A stretch of 64,000 bases of DNA, taken from NCBI GenBank assembly GCA_015069295.1, contig SVIW01000003.1, positions 1 through 64,000 of the forward strand. Reading direction: 5' to 3'. Shown piece after piece: positions 29,682 to 38,011 of this stretch. This DNA is from Clostridiales bacterium. Lineage in GTDB: Bacteria; Bacillota; Clostridia; Christensenellales; Borkfalkiaceae. Within the stretch, counting starts at the first letter, position 1; each line of letters opens with the position of its first letter. The notes beneath the pieces were generated by a model. The model saw only the letters and a program-made list of their open reading frames with translations. It ran no database searches and was not told where the DNA came from. The translations under genes and the position numbers were made by a program.

Positions 29682-29736
29682 ACTCCCTCCTTTTTTCCGC
29701 CGAAAAGCGCAGCGAACGGGTTTTTCGCTTTCCTAA

Positions 29737-29765
29737 ATTATACCGCAAATTTATGAAATTGTAAA
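29737..29765 (-). promoter_or_regulatory. rqcH promoter
   Basis: TTTACA (29760-29765), spacer 17, TATAAT (29737-29742), minus strand. Confidence 0.8.
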
Positions 29766-29806
29766 TAAAAACGAGCGAAAAACGCTTTATTTTCTTCAAT
29801 AAATAT

Positions 29807-29814
29807 GGTAAAAT
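29807..29814 (+). promoter_or_regulatory. Likely tig promoter
   Basis: Extended -10 TGG-TAAAAT (TAAAAT at 29809-29814) with a weak TTTATT -35. Confidence 0.5.
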
Positions 29815-29869
29815 AGAAAACAGTGTAAAACAAAAAATAAAAAACAGCAATAGATTTAGGAGAAACGTT

Positions 29870-31168
29870 ATGAAACACACTACCAAAGCGGCAGAAAAAA
29901 GCACGGTAAAAATCACCCTCAAATTCGACGGTGAAGAATGGAAAGCAGCGCAACAGAACGCTTATTTGAAGACGAGAGGCAAGTTTGCTATCAATGGGTT
30001 CCGTAAAGGCAAGGCTCCCAAAAACGTCATCGAAAACGTATACGGCAAAGGCGTATTCTACGAAGACGCGCTCAACAACCTTTTCTCGGAAAACTACGGC
30101 AAGGTTTTGGACAAGGAATCCAAAAAATACACCTTCGTCGGCGACCCCGACGTATCCGTTGAAAAATTGGAAGACGACGGCGTAACCCTCGTGGCAATCG
30201 TTGCGGTAAAACCCGAGGTAAAAATTTCCTCCTACAAGGGTATGAAAATTCAGCAATTCGCGTATACTGTTAAAGACGAAGAAATCGAAGCGGAACTCAA
30301 CCGCGTCTTGGACAGAAACGCTCGCAAAGTGGAAATCACCGACCGCGCGGCAGCAAACGGCGACATCGTCAATATCGACTTCGTCGGTACGGTTGACGGC
30401 GTAAAATTCGACGGCGGCGAAGCGCAAGGCTTTGACCTTACCCTCGGCAGCGGTCAGTTCATTCCCGGCTTTGAAGATCAGGTCGTTGGTATGAACGTAG
30501 GCGAAACGAAAGACGTCAACGTTACCTTCCCTGAAAACTATCAGGCAGAAAACTTGAAAGGCAAAGCGGCTGTTTTCGCAGTAACCGTCAACAAGATTCA
30601 GGGCAAAGAACTTCCCGATCTCACCGACGAATTCATCAAGGAAGCTACGGGTAGCGAAACGGTAGAAGCGTACAAAGCAAAGACCGCGGAAAGATTGCAA
30701 AAGCAAGCAGACCGCCGCGCAAACGACGCTACGGAAAACAGCATTCTCGAAGCCATCGCTGCAAACGCAGAAGCGGAAATTCCCCAAGCGATGATCGACA
30801 GAGAAATCGATTCGATCGTACAAAAGTTCGAATATCAGCTTATGTATCAGGGCTTGAAATTGCAAGACTACCTCTCCTTCTTGAAGACGACGGAAGCAGA
30901 TTTCAGAAAGCAGTACGAAGACCAAGCGAAGAAGAACGTTATGCACCAGCTTATCATCTCCCAGATCATCAAGGACGAAAACCTTGAAGCAACGGAAGAA
31001 GAAGTTGACGCAAAAGTAGCAGAACAAGCGGCTTCGGTAGAAAAGAGCTTGGAAGAATATAAGAAGAATATGGACCCTCGTCAATTCGATTATATCCGCA
31101 GCGATATCGTCATCACGAAGCTGTTCGACTTCTTGAAAGCTAACAACGAAATGTACGTAGAAGCGTAA
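29870..31168 (+). CDS. tig: Trigger factor
   Basis: 432 residues. The N-terminal ribosome-binding domain has the signature NGFRKGKAPKNVI (GFRxGKxP); the FKBP-type prolyl isomerase domain has GDIVNIDFVGTVDGVKFDGG and FIPGFEDQVVGM; a helical C-terminal chaperone domain follows. It shields nascent chains at the ribosome exit. TAGGAG precedes ATG 29870. clpP and clpX follow, a common Firmicute order. Strong codon bias creates a 487-codon open frame on the opposite strand, which is not a gene. Confidence 0.96.
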   Translation: MKHTTKAAEKSTVKITLKFDGEEWKAAQQNAYLKTRGKFAINGFRKGKAPKNVIENVYGKGVFYEDALNNLFSENYGKVLDKESKKYTFVGDPDVSVEKLEDDGVTLVAIVAVKPEVKISSYKGMKIQQFAYTVKDEEIEAELNRVLDRNARKVEITDRAAANGDIVNIDFVGTVDGVKFDGGEAQGFDLTLGSGQFIPGFEDQVVGMNVGETKDVNVTFPENYQAENLKGKAAVFAVTVNKIQGKELPDLTDEFIKEATGSETVEAYKAKTAERLQKQADRRANDATENSILEAIAANAEAEIPQAMIDREIDSIVQKFEYQLMYQGLKLQDYLSFLKTTEADFRKQYEDQAKKNVMHQLIISQIIKDENLEATEEEVDAKVAEQAASVEKSLEEYKKNMDPRQFDYIRSDIVITKLFDFLKANNEMYVEA

Positions 31169-31184
31169 AGCGCTTTTACCCCCG

Positions 31185-31219
31185 CGAAACGCATAGCGCA
31201 CAGCGCGCCGTGCGTTTCG
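31185..31219 (+). other. Hairpin between tig and clpP
   Basis: CGAAACGCA (31185-31193) and TGCGTTTCG (31211-31219) form a perfect 9 bp stem with a GC-rich 17-base loop and no T run: a processing or stability element or a weak attenuator. Confidence 0.5.
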
Positions 31220-31239
31220 GATACAGTTAAGGACCGATT

Positions 31240-31833
31240 ATGGAAAAGAACGTTTTAATTCCCTACGTCGTAGAGCGCACCTCGTCTGGCGAACGCACTT
31301 ACGACTTATATTCCCGTCTTTTGGACGACCGCATCATTTTTTTAAGCGGTGAAATCAACGACGCTTTGGCAAACACCGTCGTTGCGCAGCTCATTTATCT
31401 TGAGGGAAAAGACTCGACGAAGGACATCAGCTTGTACATCAACTCTCCCGGCGGCTCGGTTTCGGCGGGTATGGCGATTTACGACACGATGAACTATATC
31501 AAATGCGACGTCTCCACGATTTGTATCGGCTTGGCGGCGTCGATGGGCGCGTTCTTACTTTCCAGCGGCGCAAAGGGCAAACGGTACGCGTTGCCTAATT
31601 CTGAAATTATGATACACCAGCCTCTCGGCGGCGCGCAGGGACAGGCAAGCGACATCAAAATTCAGGCAGAACACATTCTCCGCACGAAAGCGAAGCTCAA
31701 TTCTATCCTTTCCAAAAACACGGGCAAGGACATCGAAACCATCGAAAAAGACACCGACCGCGACAACTATCTGTCGGCGGACGAGGCGAAAGAATACGGG
31801 CTTATCGATAAAGTTTTCGTCAGCAGAAACTAA
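31240..31833 (+). CDS. clpP: ATP-dependent Clp protease proteolytic subunit
   Basis: 197 residues. Catalytic Ser in [11 protein letters not shown], His in MIHQPLGG and Asp in the last third; [11 protein letters not shown] forms the oxyanion loop. It assembles into a 14-mer barrel fed by ClpX (next gene) and other Clp ATPases. AAGGA lies 7 bases before ATG 31240. Confidence 0.97.
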   Translation: MEKNVLIPYVVERTSSGERTYDLYSRLLDDRIIFLSGEINDALANTVVAQLIYLEGKDSTKDISLYINSPGGSVSAGMAIYDTMNYIKCDVSTICIGLAASMGAFLLSSGAKGKRYALPNSEIMIHQPLGGAQGQASDIKIQAEHILRTKAKLNSILSKNTGKDIETIEKDTDRDNYLSADEAKEYGLIDKVFVSRN

Positions 31834-31843
31834 TAAAAAATAC

Positions 31844-31875
31844 GCGCGCAAAACGGTAGGTTTTGCGCGTTTTAT
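31844..31875 (+). terminator. Possible clpP terminator
   Basis: GCGCGCAAAA / TTTTGCGCGT stem followed by TTTATT. Confidence 0.5.
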
Positions 31876-31890
31876 TCCCCCGCGTTTTTG

Positions 31891-31921
31891 AAAAACGAGT
31901 GGGACAGGTATGCGATGAACG
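31891..31921 (-). repeat. CGTAC element between clpP and clpX
   Basis: Complement: CATCGCATACCTGTCCCACT then CGTTTTTC. Confidence 0.5.
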
Positions 31922-31986
31922 TATTTTCACAAAAAATTTTTTCCTCGCATATCGTTACATTGTAAAAAGTAATTGGAGTTTTTTCT

Positions 31987-33231
31987 ATGTCTAATAAAAA
32001 TCAGCATTGTTCTTTCTGCGGAAAACCCAAGGAAGAAACCCGCCGTCTTATCACAGGTCCTGACGGGGCTTGTATCTGCGACGAATGCGTGGAAATTTGC
32101 AAATCGATGGTGGACGAATGGTCGGGCAGCGACAAAGAGCCCTCTTCGAAAGTGCCTTTGAAAAAGCCCGCCGAAATCAAAGCGGAACTCGACCAGTATA
32201 TCGTCGGGCAGGATAAAGCAAAGCGAGTCCTTTCCGTTGCGGTATACAACCATTACAAGCGCATCAACGCCAGCGCGGCGGCAAAGAAAAAGGACGACGA
32301 CGGCATCGAAATTGAAAAGAGCAACGTACTTTTGCTCGGTCCTACGGGCAGCGGTAAAACTCTGCTTGCGCGGACTCTTGCCAAAATTCTCAACGTACCG
32401 TTTGCGACTTCCGACGCAACCACGCTGACCGAAGCGGGGTACGTTGGCGAGGACGTGGAAAATATTTTGTTAAAGCTTATCCAAAACGCCGATTACGATA
32501 TCGAACGCGCGCAGCGCGGTATTATCTATATCGACGAAATCGATAAAATCGCAAGAAAGAGCGAAAACGTTTCCATCACCCGCGACGTATCGGGCGAAGG
32601 CGTGCAGCAAGCGCTTTTGAAAATCATCGAAAGCACTACGGCAAGCGTACCCCCGCAGGGCGGCAGAAAGCACCCCAACCAAGAATGTCTGCGTATCGAC
32701 ACGACGAATATCCTCTTTATCTGCGGCGGCGCGTTCGTGGGCTTGGACAAAATCGTTTCCTCGCGTAAGGACGACACCACGCTCGGCTTTGGCGGCAAAG
32801 TCCGCCTCGGCGCAAACGAAGCGGATTATTCGGTACTCGACGACGTGAAACCGCAGGATTTGACGAAATTCGGTTTGATTCCAGAATTCGTGGGCAGACT
32901 TCCCATCGTCGTCAACCTCGACCCGCTCGGCGAAGACGCGCTGATTAAGATTTTAACCGAGCCGAAAAACGCGATTATCAAACAGTATCAAAAGCTCGTT
33001 GGCTTTGACGGCGTAAAACTGACGGTAGAGGACGACGCGGTACGCGAAATCGCGCAGACGGCAATCCGTTTGAAGACGGGCGCGCGCGGCTTGCGTACGA
33101 TTATCGAAAACGTGATGACGGACGTTATGTATAAAATCCCGTCCGAGGACAACGTAGAAGAGGTCGTTATCACGAAAGAGTGTTTAACGGACGGCGCTTC
33201 GCCGAAACTCGTTTACAAACAATCGGCATAA
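31987..33231 (+). CDS. clpX: Clp protease ATP-binding subunit ClpX
   Basis: 414 residues. N-terminal zinc-binding domain with Cys pairs ([14 protein letters not shown]), Walker A GPTGSGKT, Walker B IIYIDEID, the RKH pore loop in GGRKHP and a ClpP-docking loop LGFGG in place of IGF. It unfolds tagged proteins for ClpP. TTGGAG precedes ATG 31987. No clear promoter in the 153 bp after clpP, so it probably relies on read-through. Confidence 0.96.
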   Translation: MSNKNQHCSFCGKPKEETRRLITGPDGACICDECVEICKSMVDEWSGSDKEPSSKVPLKKPAEIKAELDQYIVGQDKAKRVLSVAVYNHYKRINASAAAKKKDDDGIEIEKSNVLLLGPTGSGKTLLARTLAKILNVPFATSDATTLTEAGYVGEDVENILLKLIQNADYDIERAQRGIIYIDEIDKIARKSENVSITRDVSGEGVQQALLKIIESTTASVPPQGGRKHPNQECLRIDTTNILFICGGAFVGLDKIVSSRKDDTTLGFGGKVRLGANEADYSVLDDVKPQDLTKFGLIPEFVGRLPIVVNLDPLGEDALIKILTEPKNAIIKQYQKLVGFDGVKLTVEDDAVREIAQTAIRLKTGARGLRTIIENVMTDVMYKIPSEDNVEEVVITKECLTDGASPKLVYKQSA

Positions 33232-33242
33232 AGACGAAATAA

Positions 33243-33275
33243 AAACACGGCGGTTTATTCCGCCGTGTTTTTTGT
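33243..33275. terminator. Bidirectional terminator between clpX and the DMT permease
   Basis: AAACACGGCGG / CCGCCGTGTTT, loop TTTATT. The permease stop codon lies inside the hairpin. Confidence 0.85.
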
Positions 33276-34181
33276 TTGCTCTTTTTTTCCTTTCGTTTTC
33301 GAAGTCAGCCATTTAACGACTGCCGCGCCGATGATGATACAATACCCCGCCACGCTCCAATAATCGGGATATTGCGAAAGGAATACCGCCCCCCAAACCG
33401 CCGCAAAGAGCACCTGCGAATAATCGTAGACGGAAATGTCCTTTGCAGGCGCGTACGAATACGCCGCCGTTACGGTAAACTGCGCTCCGCTTGCCGCGAC
33501 GCCAGCCAAAATCAACCAAACCGCTTGCATCGTTTCCATCGGCTGATAATCGAGTAAAACCATCGGTAGCATCGAAAGGCAGGAAAAGGCGGAAAAGAAA
33601 AACACGATGACCGCTTTTCTCTCGCCGCGCATGCCAAGATACCGAACGAACGTATACGCAAGCCCTGCGCCCAAACCGCCGAGCACGCCTATCAAAACGG
33701 GTACGCCTTGCGAAAATCCAAACGAGGGCTTTGCGATAAACACCGCGCCTAAAAACGCCACGACGACGAGCAGCCATTCCTTCCAAGAGGCTTTTTCCTT
33801 TAAAATCAAAATCGAAAAAACGATGGAGAAAAAGGGCGCGAGCTTGTTTAAAATGGACGCGTCGGAAATGGGGAGATGATCGATGGCGTAAAAGTTACAC
33901 ACAATCCCGATCGTGCCCGCCACCGAGCGCGCCAAAAGAGCGGGCAGGCTGCCCTTTTGCCATTTGAAATTCCCGTCCTTGACGAGTAAAACGAAGGCAA
34001 CGAGCGCGGCGACGAGGTTTCTAAAAAAGGATTTTTGGAAAACGGGTAAATCCCCCGCAAGCCGCACGAACAAACTCATCAGCGAATAGAAAAAGGCAGA
34101 CAAAAGGATACAGAGTACGCCTTTAAAATGGCTGCTCCGTTTTTCCAAAGGAGTATGCAGTTGCCGCGCCTTGTTTTCCAT
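33255..34181 (-). CDS. DMT/EamA-family transporter
   Basis: 308 residues, ten membrane segments in two EamA repeats (about 20-155 and 165-295). Members export metabolites or amino acids; the substrate is not predictable. No SD precedes ATG 34181, which begins 6 bases after the TATAAT -10 box, so the mRNA is probably leaderless. Confidence 0.85.
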   Translation of the reverse strand: MENKARQLHTPLEKRSSHFKGVLCILLSAFFYSLMSLFVRLAGDLPVFQKSFFRNLVAALVAFVLLVKDGNFKWQKGSLPALLARSVAGTIGIVCNFYAIDHLPISDASILNKLAPFFSIVFSILILKEKASWKEWLLVVVAFLGAVFIAKPSFGFSQGVPVLIGVLGGLGAGLAYTFVRYLGMRGERKAVIVFFFSAFSCLSMLPMVLLDYQPMETMQAVWLILAGVAASGAQFTVTAAYSYAPAKDISVYDYSQVLFAAVWGAVFLSQYPDYWSVAGYCIIIGAAVVKWLTSKTKGKKEQTKNTAE

Positions 34182-34187
34182 ACTTCT

Positions 34188-34216
34188 ATTATACGCCTAC
34201 CTTCAAAAAATAGCAA
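34188..34216 (-). promoter_or_regulatory. Promoter of the DMT permease, leaderless start
   Basis: TTGCTA (34211-34216), spacer 17, TATAAT (34188-34193), only 6 bases before the ATG. The layout is shared with rsmG. Confidence 0.7.
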
Positions 34217-34221
34217 TGCAA

Positions 34222-34261
34222 AAAAAAGAAAAACCCGATTTTCTTTTCGAAAAATCGGGTT
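34222..34261 (-). terminator. rplU-rpmA terminator
   Basis: AACCCGATTTT / AAAATCGGGTTT on the minus strand followed by T-rich TTCTTTTTTT. Confidence 0.85.
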
Positions 34262-34281
34262 GGTTATCCGTTTACGGATGG

Positions 34282-34557
34282 TTACGCGTTGGGATAAACG
34301 CTTGCTTTCTTTCTGTCTTTGCCCATTCTTTCATACCGAACAACGCCGTCTACGAGCGCAAACAACGTATCGTCTTTGCCGATACCAACGTTTGCACCGG
34401 GATGAATCTTCGTGCCTCTTTGGCGAACGAGGATGTTCCCTGCGAGAACCGACTGGCCGTCGCTACGCTTCACGCCAAGTCTTTTCGCTTCGCTGTCTCT
34501 CCCGTTGTGGGAAGAACCGGTACCTTTTTTATGAGCGAATAAACTGATAAAAATCAT
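34282..34557 (-). CDS. rpmA: 50S ribosomal protein L27
   Basis: 91 residues. [21 protein letters not shown] is the L27 N-terminal tail that reaches the peptidyl transferase centre. It is preceded by an extension MIFISLFA, comparable to the Firmicute LQFFA extension that the protease Prp removes. Unlike most Firmicutes, no prp gene lies between rplU and rpmA (gap of 58 bp). AAGGAG precedes ATG 34557. Confidence 0.95.
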   Translation of the reverse strand: MIFISLFAHKKGTGSSHNGRDSEAKRLGVKRSDGQSVLAGNILVRQRGTKIHPGANVGIGKDDTLFALVDGVVRYERMGKDRKKASVYPNA

Positions 34558-34615
34558 CTTTATTTCTCCTTAAAAATCTTTTTTCCGCTTGCCCTAAAAA
34601 GGGAAGCCCGTGCAA

Positions 34616-34921
34616 TTAAAGCTCGATTTTTTCTACCTTAACTGCGGTGAAGGGTTGTCTATGACCCTGCTTCTTACGCTCGTTCTTTTTCGCTTTGTAT
34701 TTAAAGACGATAATTTTCTTCGCCTTATCCTGCTTAACGACCGTAGCGGTAACCTTTGCAGAAGCAACTTCCGCGCCGGTCTTGATACCGTTTTCGTCAG
34801 CAACCATCAGCACTTTAAAGGAAACGGTTTCGCCTTCCGCCGCTGCAAGCTTTTCTACCTTTACAACGTCGCCTTCCGCAACCTTATACTGCTTGTTGCC
34901 GTTATCGATGATAGCGTACAT
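34616..34921 (-). CDS. rplU: 50S ribosomal protein L21
   Basis: 101 residues beginning [14 protein letters not shown], which fixes the start at 34921 with GAGGAGG upstream. Conserved [14 protein letters not shown] at the C-terminus. Lies upstream of rpmA in one transcript. Confidence 0.96.
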   Translation of the reverse strand: MYAIIDNGNKQYKVAEGDVVKVEKLAAAEGETVSFKVLMVADENGIKTGAEVASAKVTATVVKQDKAKKIIVFKYKAKKNERKKQGHRQPFTAVKVEKIEL

Positions 34922-34934
34922 AAAGTTTTTACCT

Positions 34935-35064
34935 CCTCTTTCCAGTCTCGAAGAATACCCAAGGCGCGGATTTTTTCTAATTTTCAAGAAAAAATGCCGA
35001 CTTAAAAAAGCCCGTTTCTATCGGCTCGACTATCACTATACCACATTCCTTTCTTTTCCGTCAA
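34935..35064 (-). promoter_or_regulatory. rplU promoter and structured leader
   Basis: TTGACG (35059-35064), spacer 18, extended -10 TGGTATAGT (TATAGT 35035-35040). The leader of about 110 bases has GCCGA...TCGGC followed by ATTTTTT, a hairpin resembling an attenuator. L21 leaders are known regulatory RNAs in Firmicutes; assignment is by position and shape only. Confidence 0.6.
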
Positions 35065-35152
35065 GCGTTTTTGCAAAGAAATACAAGATTTTTTCGATAT
35101 TTTTCGGTATTGCCCGCCCGCTTTTTACACACATTATAAAAAAGGAGGCATT

Positions 35153-35599
35153 ATGGAACAGAAAACCTTGAAAAAACCCGAAGAAGCGCTCTCTGAAATC
35201 TACCGAAACGCACAGCTTGCTCTCGAATCGATTTCCGATATCCTGCCCGCTGTCGAGGACGCAGAAATCAAAAACGAGCTTTTATCTCAGCACGAACAAT
35301 ACGAACAGTTTTCCGCCAAAGCGCAAATGCTGGCAAGAAACCTTGGCACCGAATTAAAAGAGCCGGGTGCCTTTAAAAAAATGATGATGTGGGGCTCGAT
35401 TAAAATGAACACCCTGACGGACAATTCCCGCGCGCATATCGCGGATATGATGATACAAGGCACGGTCATGGGCATCACTTCGCTGCGCACGACGGCAAGC
35501 GAAGTGCCCGTTGACGGCAACGACGAAATTCTCGCCCTTTTGGACGAAATGATAAAAACGGAAGAAGCCTTTGAAAAGAAATGGAAGGAATACCTTTAA
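35153..35599 (+). CDS. Conserved helical protein of unknown function
   Basis: 148 residues, predicted all-helical (heptad-like leucines at 10-60; HIADMMIQGTVMGITSLRTT near 95-115). No signal or membrane segment. It recalls four-helix bundle proteins, but I cannot assign a family. Clear AAGGAGG RBS, its own terminator; neighbours give no hint. Confidence 0.75.
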   Translation: MEQKTLKKPEEALSEIYRNAQLALESISDILPAVEDAEIKNELLSQHEQYEQFSAKAQMLARNLGTELKEPGAFKKMMMWGSIKMNTLTDNSRAHIADMMIQGTVMGITSLRTTASEVPVDGNDEILALLDEMIKTEEAFEKKWKEYL

Positions 35600-35603
35600 A
35601 CGC

Positions 35604-35630
35604 TACCCGCCGAGTTCGGCGGGTATTTTC
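35604..35630 (+). terminator. Terminator of the helical protein gene
   Basis: TACCCGCCGA / TCGGCGGGTA followed by TTTTC. Confidence 0.65.
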
Positions 35631-35690
35631 ATCTCGTACACGGTGCCCCCGTTTTTATTCGTCTCATACACGGTAGCCCCGTTTTATAGG
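35630..35690 (+). repeat. Two tandem CGTAC elements
   Basis: CATCTCGTACACGGTGCCCC then CGTTTTTATT, directly followed by a second copy with core CTCATACACGGTAGCCCCGT. The same tandem arrangement occurs at 51783-51832. Confidence 0.8.
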
Positions 35691-35754
35691 AGCGGAATCG
35701 ACAAAGTTTTCTTTGCAAGCTTTCCCCGTTTTCTTTACTTTTGTAAATTTTTAT

Positions 35755-35762
35755 GTTATACT
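35755..35762 (+). promoter_or_regulatory. Likely holB promoter
   Basis: Extended -10 TGTTATACT (TATACT 35757-35762), weak TTTACT -35. The ATG is 11 bases downstream, leaving almost no leader. Confidence 0.5.
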
Positions 35763-35773
35763 ATAACATAAGT

Positions 35774-36730
35774 ATGAATGAGTTGTTGCAAAAAACGCGG
35801 GCTTTTCGCCTTTTAAAAACCGAATACGAAGAAAACCGGCTTTCCCACGCCTATCTTCTTTTACTGGAAGATACGCGCAATTTGCGTTTTGCTTTAAAAA
35901 CCTTTGCAAAAGTTCTGTTTTCATCGGACGGACAAAACGAACGGATTGCCCGCCTAATCGACGCGGAAAGCTTTTCCGACTGTCTTTTTTTTCCGCAAGC
36001 GGGCAAAAAACTGACCGTAGAAGACGCGGAAAAAATCAAAGAGGAATGTACCTTAAAGCCGCTTGAGGGGGATAAAAAAGTATTCGTGCTCGGCGATTTT
36101 GCCGAAGCGAACGTGCAGACCCAAAACAAGCTGTTAAAGCTGTTAGAAGAACCGCCGCAGGGAGTATATTTCCTGCTTGGCGCAACCTCGGTGTATCCTC
36201 TTCTTTCCACCGTGCTTTCCCGCACGAAGCGGCTGGATATCCAACCCTTCAACGTCGAGGAAACGGACGCTTGTTTAGAGCGGATTTACGGCGAAAAATA
36301 CGAAAAAAACAGTCTGTTGCTTTGCGCGGCGGCGGCAAACGGCAACGTCGGCAAAGCCCAATCGATGCTGGAAGGCGGTTATTATAAAACGCTGCTTTCA
36401 AGCGCGTTTTCCCTTTGTCTTGCCGATAGTTCTTCCCTGCCGCTTGTCGTAAAACAAATCGGCGAAAGCAAGCACGCGAAAGAATTACTTTCTTCCTTGC
36501 GGCTTATTTTTAGGGACGCGCTCTTGATAAAAACGGGGCAAAAAGAAAAAAACCTGCTGCTTTCTACGGAAAAAGAAACCCTTAAAAAAGTAGCAAGCCG
36601 TTATACTCTGCCCGCCCTTTTTTATGCGCAAGAGGCGCTTTCAAACGCGGAAAGAGAGGTCGCTTTCAACGCGGTATTCCCGCAGTGCATCGAGCTTTGT
36701 TTGGCAAAAATTCAGTCGAAAAATAAATAA
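35774..36730 (+). CDS. holB: DNA polymerase III delta-prime subunit (clamp loader)
   Basis: 318 residues. The clamp loader fold shows LSHAYLLL, KEECTLKPLEGDKKVFVLGD, the QNKLLKLLEEPPQGVYFLL block and LSRTK, all typical of delta-prime. Walker A and zinc residues are absent, as in many delta-prime proteins. It helps load the DnaN clamp. Start ATG 35774 (MNELLQK) lacks an SD. Followed after 15 bp by ricT, as holB-yaaT in Bacillus. Confidence 0.9.
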   Translation: MNELLQKTRAFRLLKTEYEENRLSHAYLLLLEDTRNLRFALKTFAKVLFSSDGQNERIARLIDAESFSDCLFFPQAGKKLTVEDAEKIKEECTLKPLEGDKKVFVLGDFAEANVQTQNKLLKLLEEPPQGVYFLLGATSVYPLLSTVLSRTKRLDIQPFNVEETDACLERIYGEKYEKNSLLLCAAAANGNVGKAQSMLEGGYYKTLLSSAFSLCLADSSSLPLVVKQIGESKHAKELLSSLRLIFRDALLIKTGQKEKNLLLSTEKETLKKVASRYTLPALFYAQEALSNAEREVAFNAVFPQCIELCLAKIQSKNK

Positions 36731-36745
36731 TTGTAAGGATAGTTT

Positions 36746-37597
36746 ATGGTTAAAGTAGTTGGTATCAAATTTAAAAACGGCGGCAAGCTGTATTATTTTT
36801 CTCCTAAAAAAGGGGACGTTTACGAACGGAATATGCCCGTCGTCGTGGAGACGGCAAAGGGCTTGGAATACGCTTGGGTAGCGTACCCTGAAAAAGAAGT
36901 CGAGGACGACGAAATCGTTTCGCCCTTAAAACCGGTTATTCGTATCGCCACGCAAAAAGACAAGGATTTTTATAATTCCTGCCAAGAAAAACGCCCCGAG
37001 GCTATGCAAATTTGCAGAGAAAAGATTGCGGCGCATAAATTGGATATGAAACTCGTCGATTGCGAATATGCTTTTGACGGCAGTAAAATTTCCTTTTTCT
37101 TTACTTCGGCAAACCGCGTGGATTTCCGCGAGCTGGTCAAAGACCTCGCCTCCACCTTCCATACCCGTATCGAGCTTAGACAAGTCGGCACGCGCGACGA
37201 AACGAAATATTTGGGCGGGCTTGCGCCTTGCGGCAGAATTTGCTGCTGCGCGGGGAATATGCCCGAATTTAAAAAGGTCAGCGTGAAAATGGCAAAAACG
37301 CAAGGGCTTTCTTTAAACCCCGGCAAAATCAGCGGGCTTTGCGGCAGACTGATGTGCTGTTTGAGCTATGAAAACGATTATTACGCCGAGGTGGGCAAGA
37401 AAATGCCGAAAGTCGGTGCGGAAGTCGGTACTCCCGAGGGGAAAGGGATCGTTGCTTCCGTCAATATGTTGAAATTAGAAGTCAAAGTGAAGTTTTCCGA
37501 TCAAAACGGCGGGCTGACTTTTAAGGATTACCCGCTCGAATTCGTTCGTTTTAAGAAAAACGTACAAGCAGAAGAACAGGACGATTTGGACGACTAA
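36746..37597 (+). CDS. ricT: PSP1 domain protein RicT (YaaT)
   Basis: 283 residues. PSP1 domain with KYLGGLAPCGRICCC and GLCGRLMCCLSYE, the Cys clusters that in the Bacillus RicAFT complex hold iron-sulfur centres. RicT acts in mRNA maturation by RNase Y and in sporulation and competence signalling. AAGGATAG upstream of ATG 36746. Confidence 0.92.
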   Translation: MVKVVGIKFKNGGKLYYFSPKKGDVYERNMPVVVETAKGLEYAWVAYPEKEVEDDEIVSPLKPVIRIATQKDKDFYNSCQEKRPEAMQICREKIAAHKLDMKLVDCEYAFDGSKISFFFTSANRVDFRELVKDLASTFHTRIELRQVGTRDETKYLGGLAPCGRICCCAGNMPEFKKVSVKMAKTQGLSLNPGKISGLCGRLMCCLSYENDYYAEVGKKMPKVGAEVGTPEGKGIVASVNMLKLEVKVKFSDQNGGLTFKDYPLEFVRFKKNVQAEEQDDLDD

Positions 37598-37677
37598 GCA
37601 AGCTGAGCTTGCAGGCAGTCTTGTCTATCTTTTCGAGAATTTTAATGCAGTCTACCGTTTGGCAGGTTGCATTTTTT
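37598..37677 (+). repeat. Palindrome-terminator unit 1 after ricT
   Basis: Starts at the base after the stop codon with the palindrome GCAAGCTGAGCTTGC (37598-37612), then AGTCTTGTCTATC, TTTTCGAGAATTTT and an intrinsic terminator AATGCAG...GTTGCATT plus T6 (37644-37677). Repeat family B. Confidence 0.75.
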
Positions 37678-37680
37678 AAC

Positions 37681-37758
37681 GAGCTGGACTTGCATCCAGT
37701 CTTGTCTATCGCTCCGAAGATTTTAATGCAGTCTGCCGTTTGGCAGGCTGCATTTTTT
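37681..37758 (+). repeat. Palindrome-terminator unit 2 after ricT
   Basis: Tandem copy of unit 1 with a new palindrome, CTGGACTTGCATCCAG, the same linker and the terminator ATGCAGTCTGCC / GGCAGGCTGCAT plus T6 (37725-37758). Confidence 0.75.
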
Positions 37759-37800
37759 ACAAAAATGCGAAGTGCGGAGTGCGGAATTGTGGCTGCATTA

Positions 37801-37842
37801 AAAACGGAGATACGCTCCATTCGCTTTGCTCAGTCGGTATGA
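37801..37842 (+). repeat. Repeat family D copy
   Basis: Nearly identical to the block at 5714-5756 (GGAGATACGCTCCATTCGCT core). Confidence 0.7.
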
Positions 37843-37864
37843 CAGACGGCTTTTTACTCTCTAC

Positions 37865-37930
37865 CGCACTTCTTCACTTCTTCACTTTTTCACTTTTACT
37901 TATTACTTATTACTTATTACTTATTACTTT
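37865..37930 (+). repeat. Simple repeats TTCACTTCT/TTTTCAC and TTATTAC
   Basis: The tract ends with four tandem TTATTACT-like units (37898-37929). Related sequence lies at 11575-11615 in reverse. Confidence 0.7.
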
Positions 37931-37955
37931 CCCCCTACCAGGTACGAGATAAACG
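37931..37955 (-). repeat. CGTAC element copy
   Basis: Complement: TATCTCGTACCTGGTAGGGG. Confidence 0.6.
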
Positions 37956-37957
37956 AT

Positions 37958-37988
37958 AAAAAGCACCCGTAATGGGTGCTTTTTTTAT
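37958..37988. terminator. Terminator after the acyltransferase gene
   Basis: AAAAAGCACCC / GGGTGCTTTTT, loop GTAAT. Confidence 0.85.
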
Positions 37989-38011
37989 CCGTTTAATATT
38001 TTCTCCGTCTT

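Noticed and set aside
29738-31201. 487-codon open frame antisense to tig
   Set aside because: It mirrors the trigger factor gene, has no RBS and an implausible Phe/Val/Cys-rich composition; it results from biased codon use on the other strand.
37898-37930. TTATTAC repeats as a CRISPR-like array
   Set aside because: Units are 7-8 bp with no spacers; a simple-sequence tract.
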